Source: Bernardetia sp. ABR2-2B (GTDB lineage: Bacteria > Bacteroidota > Bacteroidia > Cytophagales > Bernardetiaceae). From it: a stretch of DNA of 64,000 bases. The notes beneath the pieces were generated by a model, which was given only the letters and a program-made list of their open reading frames with translations, was not told where the DNA came from and did not search any database. The stretch is taken from the NCBI RefSeq assembly GCF_037126435.1, contig NZ_CP147020.1, forward strand, positions 4,477,001-4,541,000, read 5' to 3'. The translations under genes and the position numbers were made by a program. This document shows positions 44,627 through 52,653 of the stretch, piece after piece (position 1 is the first letter of the stretch; each line of letters starts with the position of its first letter).

Positions 44627-45004
44627 TTAATACGCAATTAAGTTGAAACCTAAATCAACATCTTCTGCATATTCCTCTCCACTTTCAAGCATATCAACAT
44701 CATCTTTCTCATAGTACCAATTTACGGTAACATTGCCACCCTTAGACTTATTGTACTCTTCAAGTAAGTCAAAAATTTCTAAGAAACGGCGAGAAGAAGA
44801 AGTATTGAAATACGTCATTCTGAAATTGAATGTAAAGGTTCTTCCTTCTTGCTCTAAATAGTTATTAAGCCACTCAAAAATGGGCTGAAAAAATTCAATA
44901 GTGTATTCATGGTATGATTCACCAGAGATTTCTAAAACTCCTTCTTCAGGAGCAAAATTAACAGTAGGGATGTAGTTTTCACCTTCGATTTGGAAGTTTT
45001 CCAT
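44627..45004 (-). CDS. SiaC family (DUF1987) regulatory phosphoprotein
   Basis: A 125-residue protein with the DUF1987 layout: YIPTVNFAPEEGVLEISGESYHEY, FFQPIFEWLNNYL, FNFRMTYFNTSSSRRFLEIFDLLEEYN and VNWYYEKDDVDMLESGEEYAEDV. In Pseudomonas SiaC is phosphorylated by the kinase SiaB and, when dephosphorylated by SiaA, activates the diguanylate cyclase SiaD. The threonine/serine cluster YFNTSSSRR is the region that in known SiaC proteins contains the phosphosite. It is immediately downstream of the SiaB-like gene on the same strand (25 nt apart). SiaA and SiaD homologues are not in the window. Confidence 0.85.
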   Translation of the reverse strand: MENFQIEGENYIPTVNFAPEEGVLEISGESYHEYTIEFFQPIFEWLNNYLEQEGRTFTFNFRMTYFNTSSSRRFLEIFDLLEEYNKSKGGNVTVNWYYEKDDVDMLESGEEYAEDVDLGFNLIAY

Positions 45005-45028
45005 ACGAATTTATATTTTTTTAAAAGT

Positions 45029-45586
45029 TTATTTATCTAATCTTACGGTAATAGTTAAAAATGACTGGCTTGGATAATCAGGATGTGGATAAGCTTCTCC
45101 AATCAAAGGGTTGTTGGATTTGCGAACCATATCAATTAAACCAATATTAGCACCTGGTTTGTTTGCACGTTGAGGTGCACGACGTTGTTCTTTGTAATAT
45201 TTTTTTAGCTCATCGTCATCTAAAGAATTTATATACTGACAACGTTCCATGACGTGGTCTAATACAGAGTTTTCTATCAGATTTGAGGATGAAATCAAAA
45301 AATGGTCATCAGCTTCACTTACTAAAAGATAGCCTACACCAATAGGCTTGTCTTCCTTTATAGAATATGATTTTTCTATAGAATGAAGACTTACATTTTG
45401 AGAAAGCTCAATAAATATTGCAAATATCTTACGACCAATATTTGGATCTTCTTGAGAACTTTTGCGTTTCAAACTACTCGCCAAACGAGAGAGCAAATCT
45501 TGAGAAACTACTCCTTGAAAAGCCAGTAACGTTTGATGTTTACGCATTTGGTCGTAAAAATCATATATGACGAAATCGTTATCCAT
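45029..45586 (-). CDS. SiaB family (DUF6272) protein kinase
   Basis: A 185-residue protein matching the SiaB-like kinase family, related to GHKL-type ATPases: FVIYDFYDQMRKHQTLLAFQGVVSQDLLS, KIFAIFIELSQNVSLHS (N-box-like ELxQN), GVGYLLVSEADDHFLISSSNLIEN, and GANIGLIDMVRKSNNPL (G-rich ATP lid). I chose ATG 45586 (MDNDFVIYDF); an ATG 60 nt upstream adds a hydrophobic N-terminus not typical of the family. It would phosphorylate the SiaC-like protein encoded next to it. Confidence 0.82.
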   Translation of the reverse strand: MDNDFVIYDFYDQMRKHQTLLAFQGVVSQDLLSRLASSLKRKSSQEDPNIGRKIFAIFIELSQNVSLHSIEKSYSIKEDKPIGVGYLLVSEADDHFLISSSNLIENSVLDHVMERCQYINSLDDDELKKYYKEQRRAPQRANKPGANIGLIDMVRKSNNPLIGEAYPHPDYPSQSFLTITVRLDK

Positions 45587-46146
45587 ACGCCTAGAATCTA
45601 GAATTAAATATAATTTTTTCAAAAAAAACTGAAACTCAAAACTCAACTCAATATGAGTTTGTTTTAGTCTAATAATTTCAAATATACTTTAATGTAGTAT
45701 CAAATACCTTATCTTTTCTTAAAGAATCGTTACAAATTGGATAAGATTCATTGTTTTTTCGATAAAACACTACAATCAATCAGATAATATATCCTTATAA
45801 CATCTTTATTTAAGATAAAACTCTGCAAGTATTTATAATTAGAGTAAAGTCTCAATAGCGAAACTAAACAAAAATTAACAGAAATAAAATCAATCAATCA
45901 GATTTTTTTAAAATTACTCATTTTATTCAAAAGCTAATCACTTTCATTATTTCAACTGTTTGCTTAATAATTAGTTTTGAAAGTACGTATTTTTATTCAA
46001 AAGAAAAAGTAACTAGCTCGGTTATTTTTTATCTAATAGGAATTATCTTGAAAAAATAGAAGTTTTATAACACAAATTTGCTATTTTAGGGTTATTAGTC
46101 TAGTAAATCAATTTTATTCAATTTTTTAAACTTAAATTTTTTAATT
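45587..46146. other. 560-nt AT-rich intergenic region, no gene seen
   Basis: Divergent gap between the SiaB-like kinase and the metallopeptidase genes. TATATTTG on the minus strand (45679-45686) fits a -7 box for the siaB gene but without a -33 element. TTTTATTCAAAAG occurs twice (about 45920 and 45990). No ORF with coding character, RNA gene or hairpin stands out. Confidence 0.4.
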
Positions 46147-47046
46147 ATGCGTTGGAAAGGAAGACAAGGAAGTGGTAATGTAGAAGACCGTCGTGGAAGT
46201 AGCGGTGGTGGTGGTTTTGGGAGAATGGGTGGTGGAATGGGCAAAGCTGGTTTAGGCATTGGTGGTGTTATTATTGTCATTATTGTGATGCTTTTGGGAG
46301 GAGACCCCTCAGCTATTTTAGGAGGAGCTTCTACTGGAGGTTCTGTCCCTGTTCGGACTGAAAATAGAGCAAATACAACTAGCGAAACAGGACAACCCAC
46401 GGACGATATGGGAATGTTTACTTCTGTCGTTTTGAAAGACACAGAAGATGTTTGGAACAAAATCTTTAGAGAAGAACTCAATGCTGATTACCCAGAACCC
46501 AAACTAGTCCTTTTTAGTGGAGTAACAAGTACAGCTTGTGGACAAGGACAGTCTGCAACAGGCCCTTTTTATTGTCCAGCAGACCAAGATATTTATATTG
46601 ACCTTACCTTTTTCGACGAATTACAAAATCGTTTTGGTGCAGGAGGAGATTTTGCAGCAGCTTACGTAATTGCTCACGAAGTAGGTCATCATATCCAAAA
46701 ACAACTTAGAGCAAGTGATTATGTAAATAGCCAAAGAGGAAGGGTTTCGAAAGTAAAACAAAATGAACTTTCTGTTAGGCTAGAACTACAAGCTGACTTT
46801 TATGCAGGTGTTTGGGCGCATTATGCTGATAAGTGGAAAGGTGTTTTGGAAGAAGGCGACATAGAAGAAGCTCTAAATGCAGCAAATGCTATCGGAGATG
46901 ACCGTCTTCAAAAACAAGCTCAAGGCTACACTGTTCCAGAATCATTTACACATGGAACATCAGCACAGCGTAAAAAATGGTTTTTAAAAGGTTATCAGAC
47001 AGGAGATATTCGTCAAGGAGATACTTTCAAAACAAATGATTTGTAG
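46147..47046 (+). CDS. YpfJ-type neutral zinc metallopeptidase, membrane-anchored
   Basis: A 299-residue protein. The N-terminus is glycine- and arginine-rich (RWKGRQGSGNVEDRRGSSGGGG, split by family variation), followed by one membrane anchor (AGLGIGGVIIVIIVMLLGG, about 36-54). The catalytic domain has VLFSGVTSTACGQGQSATGPFYCPADQDIYIDL and the zinc motif AHEVGHH (H177, E178, H181), with LELQADFYAGVWAHY supplying the third ligand region. All match the YpfJ/zinc_peptidase family. The substrate is not known for any member as far as I recall. It lies alone after a long non-coding gap. Confidence 0.9.
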   Translation: MRWKGRQGSGNVEDRRGSSGGGGFGRMGGGMGKAGLGIGGVIIVIIVMLLGGDPSAILGGASTGGSVPVRTENRANTTSETGQPTDDMGMFTSVVLKDTEDVWNKIFREELNADYPEPKLVLFSGVTSTACGQGQSATGPFYCPADQDIYIDLTFFDELQNRFGAGGDFAAAYVIAHEVGHHIQKQLRASDYVNSQRGRVSKVKQNELSVRLELQADFYAGVWAHYADKWKGVLEEGDIEEALNAANAIGDDRLQKQAQGYTVPESFTHGTSAQRKKWFLKGYQTGDIRQGDTFKTNDL

Positions 47047-47400
47047 GCTCTAAAATTGTATTTTATTGTACATTTTTTCCATTCCTCGCTCAACTCAAGC
47101 CGAATTCTTTTCTGTTAGCTTTATGTATTCGCTTTATAGCTGTGATTTTTGTGTTTTAATTTGAATACTTTTCTGATTTTTGTTTCAAAAATTTAGATTC
47201 GTGCTAGTTTAGAAATACAAATACACGGCAGGATGCTAAATATATAGTAATCACTTGCTAGGAAGTAAGTGAGGGGATTTGTGAGGTATGTTTGTTGTTG
47301 GTCATCGTAACGGCAAGCCGAAACTAAAGACACAACAACGGCTTTCTTTTACTTATTTAAATGGGAACACCAACAAGAACGCAGAATATAGTTATAAACA
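47047..47400. other. 354-nt gap with a GTTGTTG-family repeat
   Basis: No gene is visible. It holds the palindrome at 47294-47339 and a segment (47230-47290) richer in G than its surroundings. It leads to an unrecognised gene, and the bases just after that gene (48034-48080) are also atypical, so the pair of flanks may mark an inserted cassette. Confidence 0.4.
47294..47339 (-). repeat. GTTGTTGGTGT-family element, reverse orientation
   Basis: GTTGTTGGTC (47294-47303) and GACACAACAAC (47329-47339) form a stem with one bulge; read on the minus strand it gives GCCGTTGTTGTGTCTTTAG, matching GCCGTTGTTGGTGTTTTAG at 57711. Confidence 0.65.
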
Positions 47401-48033
47401 ATGAGTAAAAGCATAATTAAATTTCCTCCACCTTATTACAATGTAGAGGTTAGTCTTAAGTACCCTAGTTCAGAAGAGACAGAAAAATTTATACAACATA
47501 TTTTTGCTTATTACATAAGGACAAAGATATTTGGTACAGATGACATTCTTGATAAAGTACATAGAATAACAAATATGTATAGCATAAAATGGATAAATGA
47601 TTGGACACTAAGAGTGGCAACAAGTAGCGATGATGACCTCTTTGTTAAAGTAGTTTGTTTCTTAATACCAAGTTGGATTTCAAATAGAATGTTCAATCAT
47701 CATATTATAACAGGTTACATAGTTAGACTGTCAAATAAGGATATAGATGAGTTGATGAGTTGTAACTTTGAAAAAATATTTTTTGAAATAACTCCTTATG
47801 TTGTAGATAATGAAATCTCAGAATTATCTTTTTTATGGAAAGAAATGTTAGATGACATATGCATAAAATATGAGGACGAGTTAAATTATGAGATAATATA
47901 TAAATCTAATGGTAAAAAATTGACTAATGATGAAAAATATGTTAAATACATGCACTTATTCTATGATGAAAAATATTATGATTCTATAATAAGAAAATTG
48001 ATAGAGGAAGGCATAGAAATAGCATATAATTAG
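47401..48033 (+). CDS. Hypothetical 210-residue protein
   Basis: A cytoplasmic protein of unknown family, with no signal, membrane segment or motif I can name. It is rich in Ile, Lys, Asn, Asp and Tyr: FIQHIFAYYIRTKIFGTDDIL, YSIKWINDWTLRVATSSDDDLFVKVV, HHIITGYIVRLSNKDID and YYDSIIRKLIEEGIEIAYN. Base composition is more AT-rich than flanking core genes, and the flanks (repeat upstream, unusual GC-rich CTGCTGCTGCTCGGCTGCC downstream) suggest acquired DNA. Possible accessory or immunity-type gene, but this is speculation. Confidence 0.6.
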   Translation: MSKSIIKFPPPYYNVEVSLKYPSSEETEKFIQHIFAYYIRTKIFGTDDILDKVHRITNMYSIKWINDWTLRVATSSDDDLFVKVVCFLIPSWISNRMFNHHIITGYIVRLSNKDIDELMSCNFEKIFFEITPYVVDNEISELSFLWKEMLDDICIKYEDELNYEIIYKSNGKKLTNDEKYVKYMHLFYDEKYYDSIIRKLIEEGIEIAYN

Positions 48034-48528
48034 AAAATCCCCTGCTGCTGCTCGGCTGCCCCGTTCGGCTGAGTCTTCCAAAGACTAAAAAATAAAAAAA
48101 TAAGTGTTGGGCGTAGTCTGCGACTACGACCTATCAGTATGGTAAATCTTCAGATTTGCGAGGGAAGTGATTGTATTTGTCATTAGTGAAGAAAGCTATT
48201 ATCATTATAGTAGTGCAAATCCATTATCGCCTTTAAAAATGAATGGAGAAGAGTAACATTAGCAACTAGCAGTTAATGTCAAGTTCATTTTTTCAAAGAT
48301 TTCTCTTATTGAAGCTGTTTTTGTCAAAATTTTGTCATTTTAAATTCTAAAAGTGGTTTTTAAAATTCCTCTATTAAAAAACTAAATTTATTTAGATTTG
48401 TAATTGGTATGCTTTTTTAAGAAATTTGTACTTTAATTTTTCAAAATAGAATTTAATTAAGAATACGAAGTAATTAGTAGTTATATCGTAATTCATAATT
48501 TGTAATTCGTAATTCTCAAAAAGTATAT
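48034..48528. other. 495-nt gap with paired hairpins and a leader repeat
   Basis: CTGCTGCTGCTCGGCTGCC at about 48043 is strikingly GC-rich. Two hairpins follow: CGTAGTCTGCGACTACG (48112-48128) and GTAAATCTTCAGATTTGC (48142-48159), another two-hairpin REP-like pair. TAGATTTG (48393-48400) fits a -7 box without a -33 partner. A CGTAATT leader repeat ends the gap. No gene is visible. Confidence 0.5.
48486..48514 (+). repeat. CGTAATT leader repeat before the PfkB kinase gene
   Basis: TCGTAATTCATAATTTGTAA followed by TTCGTAATT, ending 14 nt before ATG 48529. Same family as at 27309, 35792 and 58070. Confidence 0.55.
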
Positions 48529-49458
48529 ATGAGTTTATTAGTAGTCGGTTCGGTTGCCTTTGATGCCATCGAAACACCTTTCGGAAGTTCAAAAAAAATC
48601 ATTGGTGGAGCAGCCACTTATATTAGCCTTTGTGCTTCTTACTTTACCAAACCGATTAATTTGGTAGCCGTAGTGGGTGGCGATTTTCCAAAAGATAAAA
48701 TCAAAATGTTAGAGTCGCATGGTGTAAATACCGAAGGGCTACAAATAAAAGAAGATGAGAAATCATTTTTTTGGAAAGGAAAGTATAACAATGACATGAA
48801 TTCTAGAGATACTCTTATCACAGAATTGAATGTACTTGAAAATTTTGACCCAATTCTTCCAGAGTCATATCAAGATTGTGAATATTTAATGTTAGGAAAC
48901 CTTGCGCCACAAGTTCAGCGTACGGTTATCGAAAGATTGAAAAAACGTCCGAAACTTATCGTTATGGATACAATGAACTTTTGGATGGATGTAGCCCTAG
49001 AAGAATTAAAAAAGACATTAAAGCTTGTTGATGTTCTTTCTATTAATGATGAAGAAGCTAGACAATTATCAGGAGAGTATTCTCTTGTAAAGGCTGCTCG
49101 TAAGATTCATGCAATGGGGCCTAAATATGTTATTATCAAAAAAGGAGAGCATGGCGCACTTCTTTTCCAACTTGATGAAGGAGATGATAAAATTTACTAT
49201 GCTCCAGCACTTCCATTAGAAGAAGTATTTGACCCAACAGGTGCAGGAGACACTTTTGCTGCAGGTTTTATTGGGTATATGGCACAACAAGGAACTATTG
49301 ATTTCCAAACGATGTCAAAAGCAGTAGTTAAAGGCTCTGCCATGGCTTCTTTTTGTGTAGAGAAATTTGGAACAGAACGCCTAGAAAATCTTTCTCCAAA
49401 AGAAATTGCACAACGTGAACGTAAGTTTGCTGATTTGATAGGAACTGTATTTGTATAA
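48529..49458 (+). CDS. PfkB family carbohydrate kinase
   Basis: A 309-residue ribokinase-fold kinase. N-terminal GSVAFDAIETPFG and IIGGAATYISLCASYF, then LVAVVGGDFP, a lid region with FFWKGKYNN, SINDEEARQLSG, VIIKKGEHGALLF and the PfkB signature DPTGAGDTFAAGFIGYMAQQG with the catalytic Asp in GAGD. The protein phosphorylates a sugar or nucleoside hydroxyl; the exact substrate is not evident, and an adenosine-kinase-like or fructokinase role are both possible. Single gene. Confidence 0.88.
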   Translation: MSLLVVGSVAFDAIETPFGSSKKIIGGAATYISLCASYFTKPINLVAVVGGDFPKDKIKMLESHGVNTEGLQIKEDEKSFFWKGKYNNDMNSRDTLITELNVLENFDPILPESYQDCEYLMLGNLAPQVQRTVIERLKKRPKLIVMDTMNFWMDVALEELKKTLKLVDVLSINDEEARQLSGEYSLVKAARKIHAMGPKYVIIKKGEHGALLFQLDEGDDKIYYAPALPLEEVFDPTGAGDTFAAGFIGYMAQQGTIDFQTMSKAVVKGSAMASFCVEKFGTERLENLSPKEIAQRERKFADLIGTVFV

Positions 49459-49610
49459 CGATTTGTATTTTAGTAAATAAAATATTAGTTTGATAAATTA
49501 AGTTTCCTAAAGAATAAAGGAAATTTGATATATCATTTCTATGAAGTTGTTTAAGAATATAGATTTTCTTTAAAATTGGGTTTACAAAATCAATTTTAAA
49601 AAATAACATT

Positions 49611-49645
49611 GCCTTTGTTGGTTTTTAGCATAGCAGAACCAATAA
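49611..49645 (+). repeat. GTTGTTGGTGT-family element, diverged copy
   Basis: GCCTTTGTTGGTTTTTAGCA and TAGCAGAACCAATAA align with the 57711 copy but with mismatches in both arms. Confidence 0.5.
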
Positions 49646-49728
49646 ATACGTGTATAAAATCTATTCTTAAACGACTTCTATCCAAAAAATAGTCAGAATC
49701 AAATTAAAATATTTAAAAGTCAAGACTA

Positions 49729-50325
49729 GTGAAAAAAATTATAAAATATCGCTTTTTGCTTTTCTCAATTTCATTAGTTTATCTAATAAATTTGTCTAGT
49801 TGTGTAACAACACAACCATCTACTTCTTCGACAGCTTCTGTTTATAATGAAGATTTGGCAGCTTTCAGAGTAGCTCTTGCAACTTATGAAGCTCCCTCAA
49901 AAGAAATAACAAAAGTAGAGAATACAGAAACTAGTACATCACAAACAAACCAAACAAATGGAACTCCTCCCACTTCCGATGAAATGGCAGTAGATGCAAT
50001 GCTTTCTCGTTTGGCTGAAAAAAATTCTCAACTCAAATCTTTATCTGGTTATCGTATTCAACTCTATACAGGTTCGGATAGTGATAAAGCAAATGAAGTG
50101 AAAAATAAAGCAAGTTATACACTTTCTGTACATGGGTTAAGAGCAGAATCTGTTTATGAACAACCTTTATTCAAAATAAAAGCAGGTTATTTCGTTAGTC
50201 AGTTGGAAGCGCAAAGACAACTTGTTGCTATAATAGATGATTTTCCAGAAGCTATTTTAGTCCCTGAAAAAATTAATCTATCTATTTTAAGAGCAAGATA
50301 TCAGGGGGCAAAAGAGGAAGAATAG
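49729..50325 (+). CDS. SPOR-domain lipoprotein
   Basis: A 198-residue protein that starts with GTG (AAAAATTATAAA context). Lipobox LSSC with C25, then a Ser/Thr-rich linker to about 90. Residues about 105-190 form a SPOR domain: GYRIQLYTGSDSDKANEVKNKA, VYEQPLFKIKAGYFVSQLEAQRQL and DDFPEAILVPEKI. SPOR domains bind glycan strands denuded of stem peptides and localise proteins to division sites or the cell wall. The gene is alone. GTG is used because no ATG upstream gives a signal peptide. Confidence 0.82.
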   Translation: MKKIIKYRFLLFSISLVYLINLSSCVTTQPSTSSTASVYNEDLAAFRVALATYEAPSKEITKVENTETSTSQTNQTNGTPPTSDEMAVDAMLSRLAEKNSQLKSLSGYRIQLYTGSDSDKANEVKNKASYTLSVHGLRAESVYEQPLFKIKAGYFVSQLEAQRQLVAIIDDFPEAILVPEKINLSILRARYQGAKEEE

Positions 50326-50544
50326 GTTGAAATCGTATTAACAAAGCACAAACTTCGCTTTTTTTGAAAAAAAATGACTTAAAAGTTGCTATAAAATTGT
50401 AGTTTTTCTTACTTTTAAAGAAAAATAATGTAGTAGGCGTTTAGAACTCATTTTTTTAGTGAACCTCCTCAATTTTTTTCAACGTTACTTTTCAAGCTAA
50501 ACTATAAAAGCAGTACACCAAAAACGTACATTCAAGAAATTATT

Positions 50545-51984
50545 ATGGCAAAACTCACAAATATAATAAAGCAATTATCTGAAAAAGATTACCAAGCAAT
50601 ACATGATTCATTAATTGTCAGTAATGCTGATAAATCTGCTTTTTTACTTAAAGCCTTGCGAGAAAGAAGTTTAGCAGATGGAAAAGTAATGGAAGAGTTA
50701 GATGTAAATACAAATGCGTATTATACACTTCGCTCTCGTTTGAATCAAAAGATTGAAGAATATTTGCTTCAGCAAATGGAAAGTCCTCGTACTGACTTAC
50801 TCAAAAAAGTAGCTAATATCAACGAAGTTCTCTTTACTAAAAAGAAAACAATTTCTATTGCTACCATCAAGAAACTTGAAAAAGAATTATTAGATTATGA
50901 CCTTTCTAATGAACTTACTCTTGTTTATAAGGCACTCAAAAAACTTCACGTTCATACCCCAGAACACTACGAATATTCTCAACTCTATAATAAACATGTA
51001 GCCTATATGTTAGCTATTGATAGAGCAGAAGACATTTTATCAGATTATTTCAAAAAGTTTGGAGTTTATTCCATGACAGGTGATGAAGTAGAGCGTTTAG
51101 GACTTACACTTCTCAAAAATGAGATTGAAAATGTGGCTCGTCTTTATGAATCACATCGTTTATTCGTTTATCAAAGTTGTATTAATATCTTCCATAGATT
51201 ATTTGTCGAAGGCGATGAGGGAATAGATGACGATGAAGAGCCAATTGAGGATATTTTGATAAAAGTAAATAAAATATTTGCGACTTACGAAAAGGATACA
51301 ATTTATTATCACTTCCGTTTGTTATTCGAATTTTTACGTTTAGAATACTATAATTATTATAAAGTATATCGCAAAGCAGAAAAATATTATGAAGATGTAA
51401 ACGAAGCAATAGGTGATTTGCTAACTAATTATAGTTGGTACACGTATCCTTCACAGTTTTTGCATACTAAAATCGAGCGTTGTATTCGTGCTGGTGAACA
51501 AGCATATATGCACGTAGAAAATGAAATGTTATTTACTGATTATGAAGCAGACGAAGATGATATGCCAAAATATATTGAGTATATTACCTACCGTGCAATT
51601 TCTTGTCATTATGCTGATAATTATGAAGAAGCTTCTCGTTGGTTGAATAACCTTCTGAACAACGTAAATTTGAAAAAATACCCACATGCTCAATTAGAAA
51701 TAAAATCTATCTTAGCTTTGGAGTATGCAATTATGAAAGAGTATGATTTATTTAATCAACTTGTAAGTAGCATTCAGCGTCAAATTAGATTGATGGGCAA
51801 AGAAAACTGCGAACACATCATTAGTTTTGTGAAGATTTTGAAAACAGCTGTGAATGATACCAAACGCAACAAGCAGCATAAAATTCGTGCAATCTTTAAT
51901 AAAATGAAAGACCACGACAGAACGCATTTCTCGCCTACAAAATATATTTTGTTCGATGAAAAACTAATGGGAATGATTTGCTAA
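50545..51984 (+). CDS. Hypothetical helical-repeat protein
   Basis: A 479-residue cytoplasmic protein without recognised domains. It is predicted mostly alpha-helical, with repeated aromatic/acidic pairs of helices suggestive of TPR-like units (YHFRLLFEFLRLEYYNYYKVYRKAEKYYED, YITYRAISCHYADNYEEASRWLNNLL, LEIKSILALEYAIMKEYDLFNQLV). The N-terminal part resembles a helix-turn-helix (MEELDVNTNAYYTLRSRLNQKIEEYLL). I do not recognise the family. It may be a scaffold or regulator specific to this lineage. Confidence 0.7.
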   Translation: MAKLTNIIKQLSEKDYQAIHDSLIVSNADKSAFLLKALRERSLADGKVMEELDVNTNAYYTLRSRLNQKIEEYLLQQMESPRTDLLKKVANINEVLFTKKKTISIATIKKLEKELLDYDLSNELTLVYKALKKLHVHTPEHYEYSQLYNKHVAYMLAIDRAEDILSDYFKKFGVYSMTGDEVERLGLTLLKNEIENVARLYESHRLFVYQSCINIFHRLFVEGDEGIDDDEEPIEDILIKVNKIFATYEKDTIYYHFRLLFEFLRLEYYNYYKVYRKAEKYYEDVNEAIGDLLTNYSWYTYPSQFLHTKIERCIRAGEQAYMHVENEMLFTDYEADEDDMPKYIEYITYRAISCHYADNYEEASRWLNNLLNNVNLKKYPHAQLEIKSILALEYAIMKEYDLFNQLVSSIQRQIRLMGKENCEHIISFVKILKTAVNDTKRNKQHKIRAIFNKMKDHDRTHFSPTKYILFDEKLMGMIC

Positions 51985-52102
51985 ATTTGATTAATGAAAA
52001 GGCTATATTTTTTTCTATTTTAGAAAATGTCCTTTCGTTTTATAAAATTAGTTGTTATATTTCATATATTATTCTTTCCTACAAACACTAATTTTTATTC
52101 GT

Positions 52103-52501
52103 ATGGCAGGTTCTTATCAAGTAAATCATGTAGAAAATCCAAAAGGCAATTATATTCATGTAGAAATGAAAGGTTTTTTGGTATTAGAAAAGTATCAACC
52201 GTGTTGGTTAGAAGTATTAGATTTGATAGAAGAAAAGCAAACTAATAAACTCTTAGTAGATATGAGCCAAAGCAAAGTTATTGCTGAAGAGAACCGAGAT
52301 TGGCTCAAAGAAAACTATTTTCCGAAGGCTTATGAAGTTTCGAATGCTAAGTTTTTCAAAGTAGCTCGTATTGTAGCAGAAGATATTTATAATCAAATGT
52401 CTTTGAAGCAATTAGATACAATGAGAAATGAAGGAGATTACTCTGAAGAATCTAAGAATTTTAAGACAAAAGATGAAGCTCTAAATTGGTTACTTGCTTA
52501 A
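52103..52501 (+). CDS. STAS/SpoIIAA-like protein
   Basis: A 132-residue protein; ATG 52103 (MAGSYQVNHVEN) is preferred over an upstream ATG that would add a hydrophobic stretch. It fits the STAS/SEC14-like or SpoIIAA-like small domain: NYIHVEMKGFLVLEKYQPCWLEVLDLIEEKQTNKLLVDMSQSKVI, then LKENYFPKAYEVSNAKFFKVARIV. In this phylum such proteins are common in pairs with phosphoregulators. It may take part in a SiaB/SiaC-like or anti-sigma switch, but the motif is not strong. Confidence 0.6.
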   Translation: MAGSYQVNHVENPKGNYIHVEMKGFLVLEKYQPCWLEVLDLIEEKQTNKLLVDMSQSKVIAEENRDWLKENYFPKAYEVSNAKFFKVARIVAEDIYNQMSLKQLDTMRNEGDYSEESKNFKTKDEALNWLLA

Positions 52502-52536
52502 AAATAGATTTAATCGGGTAAACAAAACTTCTTTAC

Positions 52537-52586
52537 AAACCTTATAAAATTTCCTTATATGTATAAGATAATTTTATAAGGTTTTT
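52537..52586 (+). terminator. Terminator after the STAS-like gene
   Basis: AAACCTTATAAAAT (52537-52550) and ATTTTATAAGGTTT (52571-52584) form a perfect 14-bp stem; an inner CTTATA/TATAAG helix completes it, followed by T residues. Confidence 0.88.
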
Positions 52587-52653
52587 TAATTATGAAACGT
52601 GTGATGCTGATAAGTGCCACACAAAGAGGATTATTTTGATTGAAATAACTTTT

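Noticed and set aside
45029-45586. SiaB-like gene as a histidine kinase
   Set aside because: No H-box or dimerisation domain is present, and the adjacent DUF1987 gene fits the SiaB/SiaC pairing better.
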